DNA of 64,000 bases from Pararhodobacter sp. (GTDB lineage: Bacteria; Pseudomonadota; Alphaproteobacteria; Rhodobacterales; Rhodobacteraceae): the NCBI RefSeq assembly GCF_034676545.1, contig NZ_JAUCBZ010000015.1, positions 589,001 to 653,000 of the forward strand, given 5' to 3'. A program made the position numbers and the translations under genes. Under the pieces are notes generated by a model. That model was not told the DNA's origin. It was given only the letters and a program-made list of their open reading frames with translations, and did no database searches. Positions 44,801 to 53,348 of this stretch are shown here, in pieces (positions within the stretch are counted from its first letter, which is position 1; each line of letters opens with the position of its first letter).

Positions 44801-45414
44801 CCGGCCAGGATCATCGGCACCCAAGGCGCGATATACCCCGGTGCCGCGGTATGCGTCGTTTTTGTTTCAGCGCCCGCATAAGCCCAACCACCCGGCGCAT
44901 AGACCGCCAGAATCGCCGCCGCACGATGGGGTGACACAGAGGCCAAGGCGCGCTGGACAAACCCTGTACCGCCCGCTTTGGTGCCCGCCAGTTCCGTTGC
45001 CGAAAACCCGGTCAAAACCGCGCGCCAATGCGCCTCGCCGCCTGCGATGCGCACCATCGCCGCGGTCAGGGATGCCGCCTCGCCAAATGCCAGAACCTCG
45101 CCGATTTTGGCAATGTCAGAGCCGCTTTTGGGCATCCCGCCAAGGCAGGTCAGCCCCGACAGCCGTACGGCACCATCGGCACAAGCTATAACCAGATCAT
45201 CGCCCGACTTCAGGACGGTTCCCGCAACGCCAGAGCCATCAACCGCCTCGGCCTGTCCGACCGCAAACACGCCGCCGCGCATTCGATCTTCGGCAGCGCC
45301 AAAGGGTTCCAATAACCGGAATGATCCAGCGCCCGCACCAGGCGCACGAGCTCTGCTGCCGGGCGCGTAAAATCGAGGCGCGCCGCAGCAGCGGGTCGGT
45401 CGTCTTTCAAACAC
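41713..45414 (-). CDS. NRPS adenylation domain with inserted luciferase-like monooxygenase
   Basis: Residues are counted from 45414; the first 44 are out-of-frame sequence. Residues 45-92 are the formyltransferase C-terminal end; 93-330 look like a reduced condensation-domain C-half; 330-560 the first half of an A domain (LAYLIYTSGSTGLPKGVMVEH, SFDISVLELFW). About 564-910 is an FMN-dependent luciferase-like monooxygenase (MDFSLFYWGN, FRAVWTPERHFHAFGGPFPNPSV, GRAGLGIASGWHPVDF). The rest of the A domain follows (MYGPTETTIWS, YRTGDLVRL, KIRGFRIELGEIE, TPNKKIDRKALPAPG). The insertion between A4 and A5 matches the MupA/Atu3671 type. Asp in FDISVLE fits an alpha-amino acid substrate. The last ~35 residues are out of frame. 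Confidence 0.85.
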   Translation of the reverse strand: MFERRPTRCCGAPRFYAPGSRARAPGAGAGSFRLLEPFGAAEDRMRGGVFAVGQAEAVDGSGVAGTVLKSGDDLVIACADGAVRLSGLTCLGGMPKSGSDIAKIGEVLAFGEAASLTAAMVRIAGGEAHWRAVLTGFSATELAGTKAGGTGFVQRALASVSPHRAAAILAVYAPGGWAYAGAETKTTHTAAPGYIAPWVPMILAGESLGALEAAAQKTAALAQKYPSYARDLIGRDPALMPLATPALGLSETGERIEGTALCVVSGTEGLTLSADLARMDEATLDMMAARIALLADADLDAPLADLDRISAPERAILAHLNATHREFDHATISELFEAQVARTPEKTALVFEGKSLSYAQLNARANKVAHVLQTMGVGPDVPVALCTRRAPELLIGALGILKAGGAYVPMDPAYPADRLHHFLTDSDAPVIVTQSTLIDALPEHDSALLVLDTDTRLASAPDSNPETGAAPENLAYLIYTSGSTGLPKGVMVEHRNVANFFAGMDDRLAHDPAGVWLAVTSLSFDISVLELFWTLSRGFKLVLTSDEDRMMVSGGSMPISNKHMDFSLFYWGNDDGAGPKKYELLLEGAKFADTHGFRAVWTPERHFHAFGGPFPNPSVTGAAVAAVTKNIDVRSGSVVAPLHHPLRIAEEWAVIDNLTNGRAGLGIASGWHPVDFVLRPENSVPNNKAAMFDTIEKVRKLWRGESVEFDHNGETRSVQSLPRPVSKELPLWLTIAGNPDTWREAGEIGANVLTHLLGQSIEEVAGKIKIYHDALRKAGHDPKDFTVTLMLHTYVARTRDLARETAREPMKNYLLAAAGLVKQYAWAFPAFKKPKGVSNPMDIDLASLSQDEVDGILEYAFNRYFEDSGMFGTVEDCLRRTEQLKAIGVDEIGCLIDYGIPVSQVLEGLFPLAEVLRRSNAPAQLAEDDFSLSAQIIRHGVTHLQCTPSMAQMLVANDEARMALGRVTNLMIGGEALSGALAADLAQITGSPVQNMYGPTETTIWSTTAMSSGGDGVVGIGTPIANTTLHVLDDAQQPVPIGVEGELWIGGDGVTRGYWQRENLTAERFVTIGGNRLYRTGDLVRLRADGGVDFLGRADHQVKIRGFRIELGEIETVLDGLPGVAQSVVIAREDVPGDVRLVAYVLGQADTGALRATLAAQMPAHLVPSQIVKLERFPLTPNKKIDRKALPAPGVVRPGGHSGSGCGEWRGYAGEDRSDLARGPGSGRGQTGG

Positions 45415-45971
45415 ACGGTCCGCTGCGACAAATCCTGTACGCGACGGTTTGGCGCGCCCGATTCCAGCGCCGAGACGACTGCCGGAAAACTGTCAACCGC
45501 AGCCCCATAACAACGCGCGTTCAGCGAAAATGCGGTGTCGTCGTCGGAAATTTCAAAGTGGACCTGTTCAAGAATATCGCCCTCGTCGATGCCGCCCTCG
45601 ATCATGTGCCAGGTGACGCCGTGCTCGGTCTCGCCGTTCAGGCGGGCCCAGACCGGGGCATTCAATCCGGCATAGCGCGGCAAGGGGCCGTCGTGAAAAT
45701 TCACCGCCCCTTTGGTCGCGCGAGACAGCAGTGCATCCGGCAGGATTGTCAGGTTCGCGATCGACAAGAGCCAATCAAACGACCGCTCGATCCGGTCCTG
45801 CAACCCCTTGCCCGGCGCAACCACCCGGATCCCGGCGTTTTCCGCCCAGGCGATGACATCTGCATTCTGGCTGGCGACGGTTTGAATGATATGGCCGCGC
45901 CCCAACAGGACCTTTGCACACTGAATCAACAGCGATTCATTGCCAACCAAAACACATGAAAACGGGGTCAT
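45210..45971 (-). CDS. Formyltransferase-like domain (N-terminal part of the NRPS)
   Basis: The frame starts MTPFSCVLVGNESLLIQCAK and contains the formyltransferase active-site region VNFHDGPLPRYAGLNAPVWARL and HGVTWHMIEGGIDEGDIL, with the Asn, His and Asp of the 10-formyl-THF-dependent family. True similarity ends near NPLALPKIEC; the remaining residues come from reading the wrong frame after 45275. It may formylate the amino acid loaded by the NRPS, or be a structural relative without that activity. ATG 45971 sits right after the GT2 stop, so it is coupled. Confidence 0.8.
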   Translation of the reverse strand: MTPFSCVLVGNESLLIQCAKVLLGRGHIIQTVASQNADVIAWAENAGIRVVAPGKGLQDRIERSFDWLLSIANLTILPDALLSRATKGAVNFHDGPLPRYAGLNAPVWARLNGETEHGVTWHMIEGGIDEGDILEQVHFEISDDDTAFSLNARCYGAAVDSFPAVVSALESGAPNRRVQDLSQRTVCLKDDRPAAAARLDFTRPAAELVRLVRALDHSGYWNPLALPKIECAAACLRSDRPRRLMALALREPS

Positions 45972-45972
45972 C

Positions 45973-46917
45973 TCAACTCTCCTGCGACAGACGCGTTCCC
46001 ACACTGTGTCGCACGAGATCGCGGAGAAAATGTGGCGGCGTGTGGGGTTTCTTGCGTTGCAGCAACACCCGCACCCCGTAAACACCCAGGCCCGCGATAT
46101 GCGCCAGCGTCGCGCCACAGGCGTAAATCCGACCGTGGTTCTTCTCGAAATAGTAGCGCCGCGAGGCAAACCAGTAGCTCGGGACGCGCTGCCATTCTTT
46201 CATGCCGGTGCTGACCGAGCCCAGGTGCATCACGCGGCTCTCGACCACGAAATCCGCGTGCCAGCCCGCCCGAGCGGCGCGGCGGAACAGGTCGGTTTCC
46301 TCGAAATACAAAAAGAACGTCTCGTCAAACAGGCCGATCTGATCCAGCACCGATTGCCGCATCAACACGCTGGCCCCGGCAAGCCACTCCACGCGCGCGG
46401 TTTCGGTCGGCAGATCCGGCGCGACAATCGCGTTTTTCAACAGTTTCGAAATCGGCCCGGTTTTCGCCGCGCCCTCGAATTCGCTGGCAATTGATGGAAA
46501 GCGGAACGCGGTCGAATGTGGCGCGCCGTCCTCGCCGTGAATGTAGCTTCCGGCAAAGGCGGTTTCCGGATGGGCCTCAAGATGATTGACCAATGCGCGA
46601 ATGGCATCCGGGGCCGGGAACGCATCGGAATTCAGGATATAGACGAAATCGGGCTTCGAGCCATCTGGCAACCCGGCGCGAATGCCGACATTGTTGCCCG
46701 CACCATAGCCGCCGTTGCGCCCGGCTTGCAGCACCCGCACCCGTGGCCAACTCTGTGCCGCCTCGGAGATCGTCTCGAACGAACCATCCTGGCTGTCATT
46801 GTCGACAATCGTGATGGCACCCTCGATCCCTTCCATCGCGGTGCGTGCGAATTGCGCGGCGCGCAGGGTCATCTCGGCGGTGCGCCAGTTCAGGATGATA
46901 CAGTTGACCGTGCTCAT
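45973..46917 (-). CDS. Family 2 glycosyltransferase, rhamnosyltransferase-like
   Basis: The 314-aa product has a GT-A fold: CIILNWRTAEMTL, TIVDNDSQDGSFE, the metal-binding YILNSDAFPAPDA, WLAGASVLMRQSVLDQIGLFDETFFLYFEETDL. It resembles dTDP-rhamnosyl and related transferases of surface glycans. There is no strong membrane span apart from a weakly hydrophobic C-terminal stretch. ATG 46917 overlaps the PKS stop by ATGA and the stop is 1 base from the NRPS start, so it is an integral part of the PKS/NRPS operon. Confidence 0.87.
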   Translation of the reverse strand: MSTVNCIILNWRTAEMTLRAAQFARTAMEGIEGAITIVDNDSQDGSFETISEAAQSWPRVRVLQAGRNGGYGAGNNVGIRAGLPDGSKPDFVYILNSDAFPAPDAIRALVNHLEAHPETAFAGSYIHGEDGAPHSTAFRFPSIASEFEGAAKTGPISKLLKNAIVAPDLPTETARVEWLAGASVLMRQSVLDQIGLFDETFFLYFEETDLFRRAARAGWHADFVVESRVMHLGSVSTGMKEWQRVPSYWFASRRYYFEKNHGRIYACGATLAHIAGLGVYGVRVLLQRKKPHTPPHFLRDLVRHSVGTRLSQES

Positions 46918-49900
46918 GCGTCGGCCTCCGAAATCAGGGTTTTCAGTTTCGCGGCCATAACCCGCACATTGGGCTCCAGCACCATGGAATCGTGATCACC
47001 CGGAACCTCATGCACCGTCAGGTGCGGCATCCAGGGCGACCACTCATTATCGTCGAAAACATATTCCTTGGCACGGCTCACCCAATGCCCGCCGGTCACT
47101 TTCCAGTGTTTATCCAGCGGCGGACGGAACAGGGCGACCGGCGCGTCATAGCGTTCAAGCATCACATACGGCAGTGACTCGCGAAATGCGCTCTCGATGG
47201 CCCGGTTCTGGAACCCGCTGCTGCATTCGCCATTGGCTTCGTCTGCCAGTCGCGCCAGCTCGTCTTTCCAATCGCGCCGCGCTTGCAACCACTCGACCAC
47301 ATAGCCCGGCCCTTTGCGGCGGAACTCGTGCAGCTTGATCATCGCCTTGTCAGCGCGGCTCAATTCTGGACGCAACGGCAGCGGCGTGTCCAGCAAGGTC
47401 AGCAGCGAAACCTCCTCGCCCGCCGCGCGCAACTGCTTGGCCATTTCCAGCGCGGTCAGGCCACCGCCCGAGAAGCCGCCCAGCAGATAAGGCCCTTGCG
47501 GCTGAATTTGCCGCACCTCGGTCAGATAATCGCGCGCCGCGTCATCGAGCCGCGCGTGTGGCACCGCATCACCCAACAGCCCGCGCGCCTGCAAACCATA
47601 GAATGGACGATCCTTGCCCAGCAGTTGCGCAAGGTGGCGCAGGTTCAGCACGTTGCCGAACATGCCCGCGACCAAGAAGAATGGCGTTTTCGGGCCACCT
47701 TCACCCTCGTGCATCGGCACCAGGAATTCATAGCGCCGCGTGGGTTTGGCCGGGGCCGGGGCGTTGCCGGTTTCCGTGATCCCCGCGATCTCGGCAACCC
47801 GCGCGGCGATCTTTTCCACGGTCGGGGCCTCGAACAGCACGGAAATGGGGAAATCGACGGCCCAGGTTTTCTTGACCCGCGCGAACAGGCGCACGGCAAT
47901 CAGCGAATGCCCGCCGAGGTCAAAGAAACTGTCGCCGACGCCGACACCCTGAACGCCCAGCAATTCCTCCCACATCGCAACCAGCATCCGCTCGATGTCG
48001 TTGCGCGGCTCGACATAGTCGCTGTCCAGATCGGGGCGCTCGAATTTCTGGCCTTCCTCACTGTCGCGCCCAATCGGTTGCGCGGCTTCGGCAATCAATT
48101 CCGGCATGGTTAGAGACGAAATCACCACCTGACGCTGATCCACCGCCAGCGCGCGCAGGAACGCTGCGGCACCCTCGGCAGGGGTGATCCCCATCGCCAG
48201 ATTGCGCGCCAAACGCTCTTCGCTGGGGTTCAGCGCATGGCTTTCGTCGCCCGATTGCGCGAACGCGACCTCGGATGGCAGCAGCGGGGCAGGGGCGCCA
48301 AAGCCGTCGTCCATCCGCTTGATCGTGAAGCGCGAGATTTCGGCGCAGACGTCGCCCTGAGGTGTGGCCAAAGTGATGTCGAAACTGGCGAAACCGGATT
48401 CGGTTGGGTTGATCCGCAGATGGCTGACGATTTCGGCGGGCAGGGCGCGATACACACGCACGCGCCCGTAAGACAGGGGCACCCAAAGCGCGCGGCCTTG
48501 ATAGCCGGGGATCAGCTCCATCGCCCAGCCGGTTGCGATGTCGGTCAGGGCCGGGTGCAAGACATAACCCTCATCCAGATCGGCATGAAAAGAGGCGGGC
48601 AGCGACAGATGCGCAAGCCCCTCGTGCGCGCCGAACGCACGCCGGTTCAAAACCCGCCAGCGCGGACCGAAGGCCAGATGCGCCTCTTGGCTGGTTGGCA
48701 TTCCGCCCGCATCCTCGGCAATATTGTCTTGGCACCGGGCGGAAATGGCGGCCACGTCCAGCGGTGCGGGGTGGGTCATGGCGCTCATCTCGACGCGCGC
48801 CTGCGCGTTCAGCGCAAAGCCCTTGCGACCGTGCAGCGTCACGGCCGAGCGCAGTTCAAACTCATAGCCCGCGTCGGTACGGGCCAGCGTGACGCGAATT
48901 TCTCGCGGTTGATCGACCTCCAAGGCGCGGAAAAACGTCAGATCGGCGATCTTGAACGGTTCCACCTCGCCTTGCCCATGCAGGGATTGCACCGCGATTT
49001 CCAGCATCCCGGTGCCCGGAACCAGCGCTTTGCCGTCCTTGGTGCGGTGCTCATCGAGCAGCCACATCTCGGGTGAATAAGTCGCCTTGAACTGCCGATT
49101 CATCCCGGCATCAAAGCCCGAGGTTTCCAGCAGCGGCACCGCCGTTGGCGTGTCGGGCAGCACCGGGCCAAGGCCCAGGCGCGCCGCCATCGCCTCGGCA
49201 GCCATGCCAACCTCGGCCCAAATGCCCCAGTTCAGCGACAGTACCTTTGTCTTGCCGTGACGCGCGCGCGCCCAAGCGTTCAGATATTCGTTTGCCGCGA
49301 CATAATCGACCTGCCCGGCCGGAGCGGTCAACGTCGAGGTAGAGGAAAACACCACGATCTGCGCCACCGCACCATCCGGCAGCAAGGCATCGAGCACTCG
49401 CAACCCGTGAACCTTGGGGGCAAACACGCTTTCCACGCTGCCCACGGTTTTCGCCAACATCGGCGCGTCGTCAATCGCGCCCGCGGCATGGACAACCCCG
49501 TGAATCGTGCCGAACCTTGCCTGAATCGCGTCTAGGGCACCGCGCATCTCGTCGATGTTGCACACGTCCGCGGCGGTGACCATCACCTCGGCGCCCAGCG
49601 ATTCCAGCCGTTCAACCGCCAGAATACGGCGTGCGATAGGGTCGGCGGGATTGTCGCGCAGGCTTGCCCAGGCACTGCGATCGGGCAGAGCGGTGCGGGC
49701 AATCAGGGCAATCCTTGCGCCAGAGGCGGTGATCAGCGCCTCGGCCACGGTTTGTCCGATACCGCCAAAACCTCCGGTAATCACCCAAGCCGCGCCTTGC
49801 GGCAGGTTCGGGGTTTCGGTCAGCGGTTGCGGGCGCAGACGCTGTTCATACCGCTTGCCGCCACGAATGGCAGCCACAGTATTTGCAGGTTCGGCAAACA

Positions 49901-52900
49901 ACTCTTCCAGCAGCGCGGACGCCAGATCAGGGTTCCCGCCCCGTTTGCGGGTGCGCCCGTCAATATCCAGTGTTGACACCGTGACACCCGGCATTTCATG
50001 CGGCATGACCCGCGCCGGCCCGGCGATCATCGCCTTTTCCGGCCAGATCAGCGCTTCATCTTTGACCTTGGCTGCCCCGGCGGTGACCACGGTCATATGT
50101 ATCGGGCCAGTCAGCCCCTCGGCAGCAATCGCCTGGCCGAGGAACATCAGCGAATAGAACCCCTGTTCCAGATGCGCCTGAAACGCGTTCGAGCCCGGGC
50201 GGAACCGCTCTTCACCGCTTGCCAGCCAGAAATGCGCGATCCGGGTGGGCACAGTGCCACGATGCACGAGGTCCTGGATCAAATGATCATACCCCTCGCG
50301 CCCACGTTCGGTCGGCAGGCTGTAAACGCTGTCTGTGCGGCGGCGGAACGTGTCGCCCGCCTGAACCTCGATCACCTTTTGCCCGGCGGCTCGCATCCGT
50401 GCAATGACAGGCGCGGCAATGCCGTCTTGATCGGTGAAGATCAGCCATGTTTCACGGGAAACAACGTCCAATTCGCTGTCGATATCAAACGCGATATCCG
50501 CCGAGCGCGGCACCCACGACAGGCGCGTGCCCATGTCGGCGACGTCTTCGATCCGCGCAGGGATCGCGCTGACGGTTTCTGCCGTGGCCGTCGCCGGAGC
50601 GATGAAGTATTCGCGCCGGTCAAAAGCATAGGTCGGCAGCGGCACCGTGTTGCGCCGCGCTTCTCCCCAGATTTGCGACCAGTCGAATGTACCGCCCAAC
50701 GCCCAGATCCGCCCCAAGAGCCCCATGTGATAGAGGTCATCCGAGATTTCCTCATCCGGGTGGCGCAGAGCCGCCAAAACCTGCTGCGGCGGAACCGCGC
50801 CGTGCATCCGCGTCAACGACGAAAGCCCCTTGCCCGGCCCCACCTCCAACCAGATGCGATTGGGCTTTTCAGCAAGGTTAGAGACACAATCGGCAAACAT
50901 CACCGTGCCGCGCAGGTGCTGAGTCCAGTAGTCAGGGCTGGTGGCTTGTTCAGCAGTCAGCGGCACGCCTGTGGTATTCGAGATTATCGGCAGGTTCGGC
51001 GCATGAAGAGGGATCGACGCCAGATAGGCGCGGAATCGGCCCAGAATAGGCTCTAACATACGCGAATGCGCGGCAATGTTGATGGCGATGCGCTGGGTTT
51101 CCACGCCATCCGCCAACAGCCGCGCTGCCAGATCATCCAGTCCGGCATCCGAGCCCGAGATCACCGTCAGCTCTTGCGCATTCACGCTGGCAAGGTCCAG
51201 ATCGCCCAGGTATGGCCGCAACGCCTCAACCGACATCGGCACCGACAGCATCCCGCCCGCAGGCACCGTATCGAACAACGTACCGCGCAGATGCACGAGG
51301 CCGATGCAATCCTCAAAGCTCAGAACCCCGGCCAGACAGGCCGCCGTATTTTCACCCATCGAATGCCCGACCAGCGCGCTGGGCTGAATGCCCCAGGCCC
51401 TGAACATCTGCGCCAGCGCGTATTCGGTGATCATGATCAGCGGCAACTGCACCGAGGGCTTTTTCAGCGTCTCATTCGCGGCATCCTCGGCGCCGGGCTC
51501 GGGCAGCCAAAGCGCGCGCAGATCGTAGTCCAGACGCGGCTGCAAGATCTCCAACCCGCGATCCATCCATTCGGCAAACACCGGCTCGGTTTCATAGAGA
51601 TCGCGCGCCATGCCCGCGTATTGCGCGCCGCCGCCGGGGAACAGGAACACCACATCGGGACATTCCAGCGCGGTATGGTTGAACACCCGCAAGGGGTTGT
51701 CGGCCTCCAACAATGCGGCGGCCTCCTCATGCGTTTCGGCCACAACGACGCGGCGCTTGTCAAAGGCGCGGCGGCCGTTATGTAGGGTCCAGGCCACGTC
51801 GGCCAAGTCTTGATCCGGCCTCGCGCGCAGATGGGTGGCCATGTTGCGGGCCTGCGCATCCAGAGCGGTCTTGTTGCGCGCCGACAGCGTGAGCATCTGG
51901 AACGGCCAGTCGCTTTCCTCGGACGCCGGGCGCTCTGGCGCTTCCTGCAAGATCGCATGCGCATTGGTGCCGCCGACGCCCAGCGAATTGACCGCCGAGC
52001 GCCTTGGGTGGCCGCGCCGCGCCCATGGCGTCAGAACCGCGTTCACGGCAAACGGCGAGGTCTCGAAATCTATCGTCGGATTCGGCACCTCGAACCCCAG
52101 CGAGGCCGGGATTTCCTTGTGATGCAGCGACAGCGCAACCTTGATCAGCGAGGCCACGCCCGCCGCCGAATCCAGATGCCCGATGTTGGTTTTCACCGAG
52201 CCGATACGGCAAAACCCCGTCGCGTCGGTGGTTTCGCGAAACGCCTCGGTCATCGCCGCCACCTCGATCGGGTCGCCCAGATAGGTGCCGGTGCCGTGGC
52301 ATTCGACGTAGTCAATCGTCTCGGCCGGGGTGTCGGCGACGGCATGCGCCTCGGCGATGCAGCGTGCCTGACCCTCGACGGATGGGGCCAGATAGCCGGC
52401 CTTTTGCGCGCCATCGTTGTTGATCGCACTGCCTTTGATCACCGCCCAGATGTGGTCGCCGTCGCGCAGCGCATCGTCCAGCCGTTTCAACGCCACGCAA
52501 CCCGCGCCCGAGCCGAACACAGTGCCCTGCGCGCGATGGTCGAAGGCATGGCACTCCCCGTCCGGGCTGAGAACCTCGTTTTCCTTGTAGAGATACCCGC
52601 GCCCCTGCGGCAACTCGACCGTCACGCCCCCGGCCAACGCCATGTCGCATTCGCCCGACAACAGCGCCTGCGTTGCGTAATGCACCGCGACCAAAGACGT
52701 GGAGCAAGCGGTTTGCACGTTCACCGACGGGCCGCGCAGGTCGAAGATATGCGAGACGCGGGTCGAGAGGAAATCCTTGTCGTTGCCGGTGTGGCGCAGC
52801 AGGAACATGCCCACATCGCGCACCAGATCGCGGTTCGAGCACAGGTTGAAATAGAAGTAGCTGCCCATGCCGCAGCCTGCATAAACGCCGATATTGCCGT

Positions 52901-53258
52901 CGAACCGTTCCGGCACCGTGCCCGCGTTTTCCATCGCCTCCCACGCCACCTCCAGGAATTGGCGGTGCTGCGGGTCCAGGATCGCGGCTTCCTTGGGCGA
53001 AAAACCAAAGAACTCGGCGTCGAAATCGGCAAAGCCGTCCAGCGGCGCGGCAAAGGGCACATATTTTGGGTCGCGCATCAACGCAGGGTCTTCGCCCGCT
53101 GCGATCAGTTCGTCGTCAGTCAGGCGGCGAATGGCCCGTAACCCGTTCCGCAGATTGTGCCAATAGGCCTCGATGGAATCGGCGCCAGGAAGATGCGCCG
53201 ACATGCCAACAATGGCGATATCGGTTTCTGCGGTTTGGGTTTCGGCTTCGACGGACAT
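46914..53258 (-). CDS. Type I polyketide synthase, one module: KS-AT-KR-DH-ACP-TE
   Basis: The 2114-aa product contains: ketosynthase (20-440; Cys185 in QTACSTSLVA), acyltransferase (550-860; Ser633 in VGHSMGE), a ketoreductase structural half and a ketoreductase (about 1155-1340; VITGGFGGIGQ, FSSTSTLTAPAGQVDYVAANEYLNAWA). Then a dehydratase-like hotdog region (about 1390-1650; WLLDEHRTKDGKALVPGTG), carrier domain (Ser in FFDLGGHSLIAV, near 1781) and an NRPS-type thioesterase (GGFSGGGLTALEMA near 1928, VPGDHDSM His). KR before DH is the reverse of the textbook order. Start ATG 53258; GTG 53282 is in frame. It could extend the aminoacyl unit by one reduced ketide and release it. Confidence 0.93.
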   Translation of the reverse strand: MSVEAETQTAETDIAIVGMSAHLPGADSIEAYWHNLRNGLRAIRRLTDDELIAAGEDPALMRDPKYVPFAAPLDGFADFDAEFFGFSPKEAAILDPQHRQFLEVAWEAMENAGTVPERFDGNIGVYAGCGMGSYFYFNLCSNRDLVRDVGMFLLRHTGNDKDFLSTRVSHIFDLRGPSVNVQTACSTSLVAVHYATQALLSGECDMALAGGVTVELPQGRGYLYKENEVLSPDGECHAFDHRAQGTVFGSGAGCVALKRLDDALRDGDHIWAVIKGSAINNDGAQKAGYLAPSVEGQARCIAEAHAVADTPAETIDYVECHGTGTYLGDPIEVAAMTEAFRETTDATGFCRIGSVKTNIGHLDSAAGVASLIKVALSLHHKEIPASLGFEVPNPTIDFETSPFAVNAVLTPWARRGHPRRSAVNSLGVGGTNAHAILQEAPERPASEESDWPFQMLTLSARNKTALDAQARNMATHLRARPDQDLADVAWTLHNGRRAFDKRRVVVAETHEEAAALLEADNPLRVFNHTALECPDVVFLFPGGGAQYAGMARDLYETEPVFAEWMDRGLEILQPRLDYDLRALWLPEPGAEDAANETLKKPSVQLPLIMITEYALAQMFRAWGIQPSALVGHSMGENTAACLAGVLSFEDCIGLVHLRGTLFDTVPAGGMLSVPMSVEALRPYLGDLDLASVNAQELTVISGSDAGLDDLAARLLADGVETQRIAINIAAHSRMLEPILGRFRAYLASIPLHAPNLPIISNTTGVPLTAEQATSPDYWTQHLRGTVMFADCVSNLAEKPNRIWLEVGPGKGLSSLTRMHGAVPPQQVLAALRHPDEEISDDLYHMGLLGRIWALGGTFDWSQIWGEARRNTVPLPTYAFDRREYFIAPATATAETVSAIPARIEDVADMGTRLSWVPRSADIAFDIDSELDVVSRETWLIFTDQDGIAAPVIARMRAAGQKVIEVQAGDTFRRRTDSVYSLPTERGREGYDHLIQDLVHRGTVPTRIAHFWLASGEERFRPGSNAFQAHLEQGFYSLMFLGQAIAAEGLTGPIHMTVVTAGAAKVKDEALIWPEKAMIAGPARVMPHEMPGVTVSTLDIDGRTRKRGGNPDLASALLEELFAEPANTVAAIRGGKRYEQRLRPQPLTETPNLPQGAAWVITGGFGGIGQTVAEALITASGARIALIARTALPDRSAWASLRDNPADPIARRILAVERLESLGAEVMVTAADVCNIDEMRGALDAIQARFGTIHGVVHAAGAIDDAPMLAKTVGSVESVFAPKVHGLRVLDALLPDGAVAQIVVFSSTSTLTAPAGQVDYVAANEYLNAWARARHGKTKVLSLNWGIWAEVGMAAEAMAARLGLGPVLPDTPTAVPLLETSGFDAGMNRQFKATYSPEMWLLDEHRTKDGKALVPGTGMLEIAVQSLHGQGEVEPFKIADLTFFRALEVDQPREIRVTLARTDAGYEFELRSAVTLHGRKGFALNAQARVEMSAMTHPAPLDVAAISARCQDNIAEDAGGMPTSQEAHLAFGPRWRVLNRRAFGAHEGLAHLSLPASFHADLDEGYVLHPALTDIATGWAMELIPGYQGRALWVPLSYGRVRVYRALPAEIVSHLRINPTESGFASFDITLATPQGDVCAEISRFTIKRMDDGFGAPAPLLPSEVAFAQSGDESHALNPSEERLARNLAMGITPAEGAAAFLRALAVDQRQVVISSLTMPELIAEAAQPIGRDSEEGQKFERPDLDSDYVEPRNDIERMLVAMWEELLGVQGVGVGDSFFDLGGHSLIAVRLFARVKKTWAVDFPISVLFEAPTVEKIAARVAEIAGITETGNAPAPAKPTRRYEFLVPMHEGEGGPKTPFFLVAGMFGNVLNLRHLAQLLGKDRPFYGLQARGLLGDAVPHARLDDAARDYLTEVRQIQPQGPYLLGGFSGGGLTALEMAKQLRAAGEEVSLLTLLDTPLPLRPELSRADKAMIKLHEFRRKGPGYVVEWLQARRDWKDELARLADEANGECSSGFQNRAIESAFRESLPYVMLERYDAPVALFRPPLDKHWKVTGGHWVSRAKEYVFDDNEWSPWMPHLTVHEVPGDHDSMVLEPNVRVMAAKLKTLISEADA
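50448..50463. promoter_or_regulatory. parS-like site inside the PKS gene, 15 of 16 bases
   Basis: TGTTTCACGGGAAACA differs from parS at one central base (T to G at position 10). It encodes VSRET on the minus strand, as in rsmG. It lies 19 kb from the rsmG site and on the other side of the origin. Whether ParB binds is unknown; the central CG step matters for ParB. Confidence 0.45.
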
Positions 53259-53348
53259 GACGGACCTGTACTTCAAGAACACTTACGGGAAACAATCATC
53301 GTTTTGAGGCAAGAATTACGCACAAATCTGGCACAAAGGTGGCGGTGC

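Larger units (their letters stand above)
41439..45971 (-). pseudogene. Whole NRPS gene: formyltransferase-like, A domain with inserted monooxygenase, carrier; two apparent frameshifts
   Basis: Domain continuity shows one gene of roughly 1500 codons starting at ATG 45971, 1 base after the GT2 stop. A formyltransferase frame runs to about 45275. Its continuation, a condensation-like remnant and the A domain lie in a second frame to about 41825. The carrier domain lies in a third stretch to 41439. Catalytic motifs are intact on both sides of each break, so decay is recent, the genome sequence has indel errors, or the parts are made separately. Shift points: the GCCGCCGCGC run at 45271-45280 and around 41816-41826. 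The three open frames are listed separately. Confidence 0.7.

Noticed and set aside
51810..53141. 443-codon plus-strand frame opposite the PKS
   Set aside because: Shadow of the ketosynthase region; composition of Arg/Gln/Ala with no domain.
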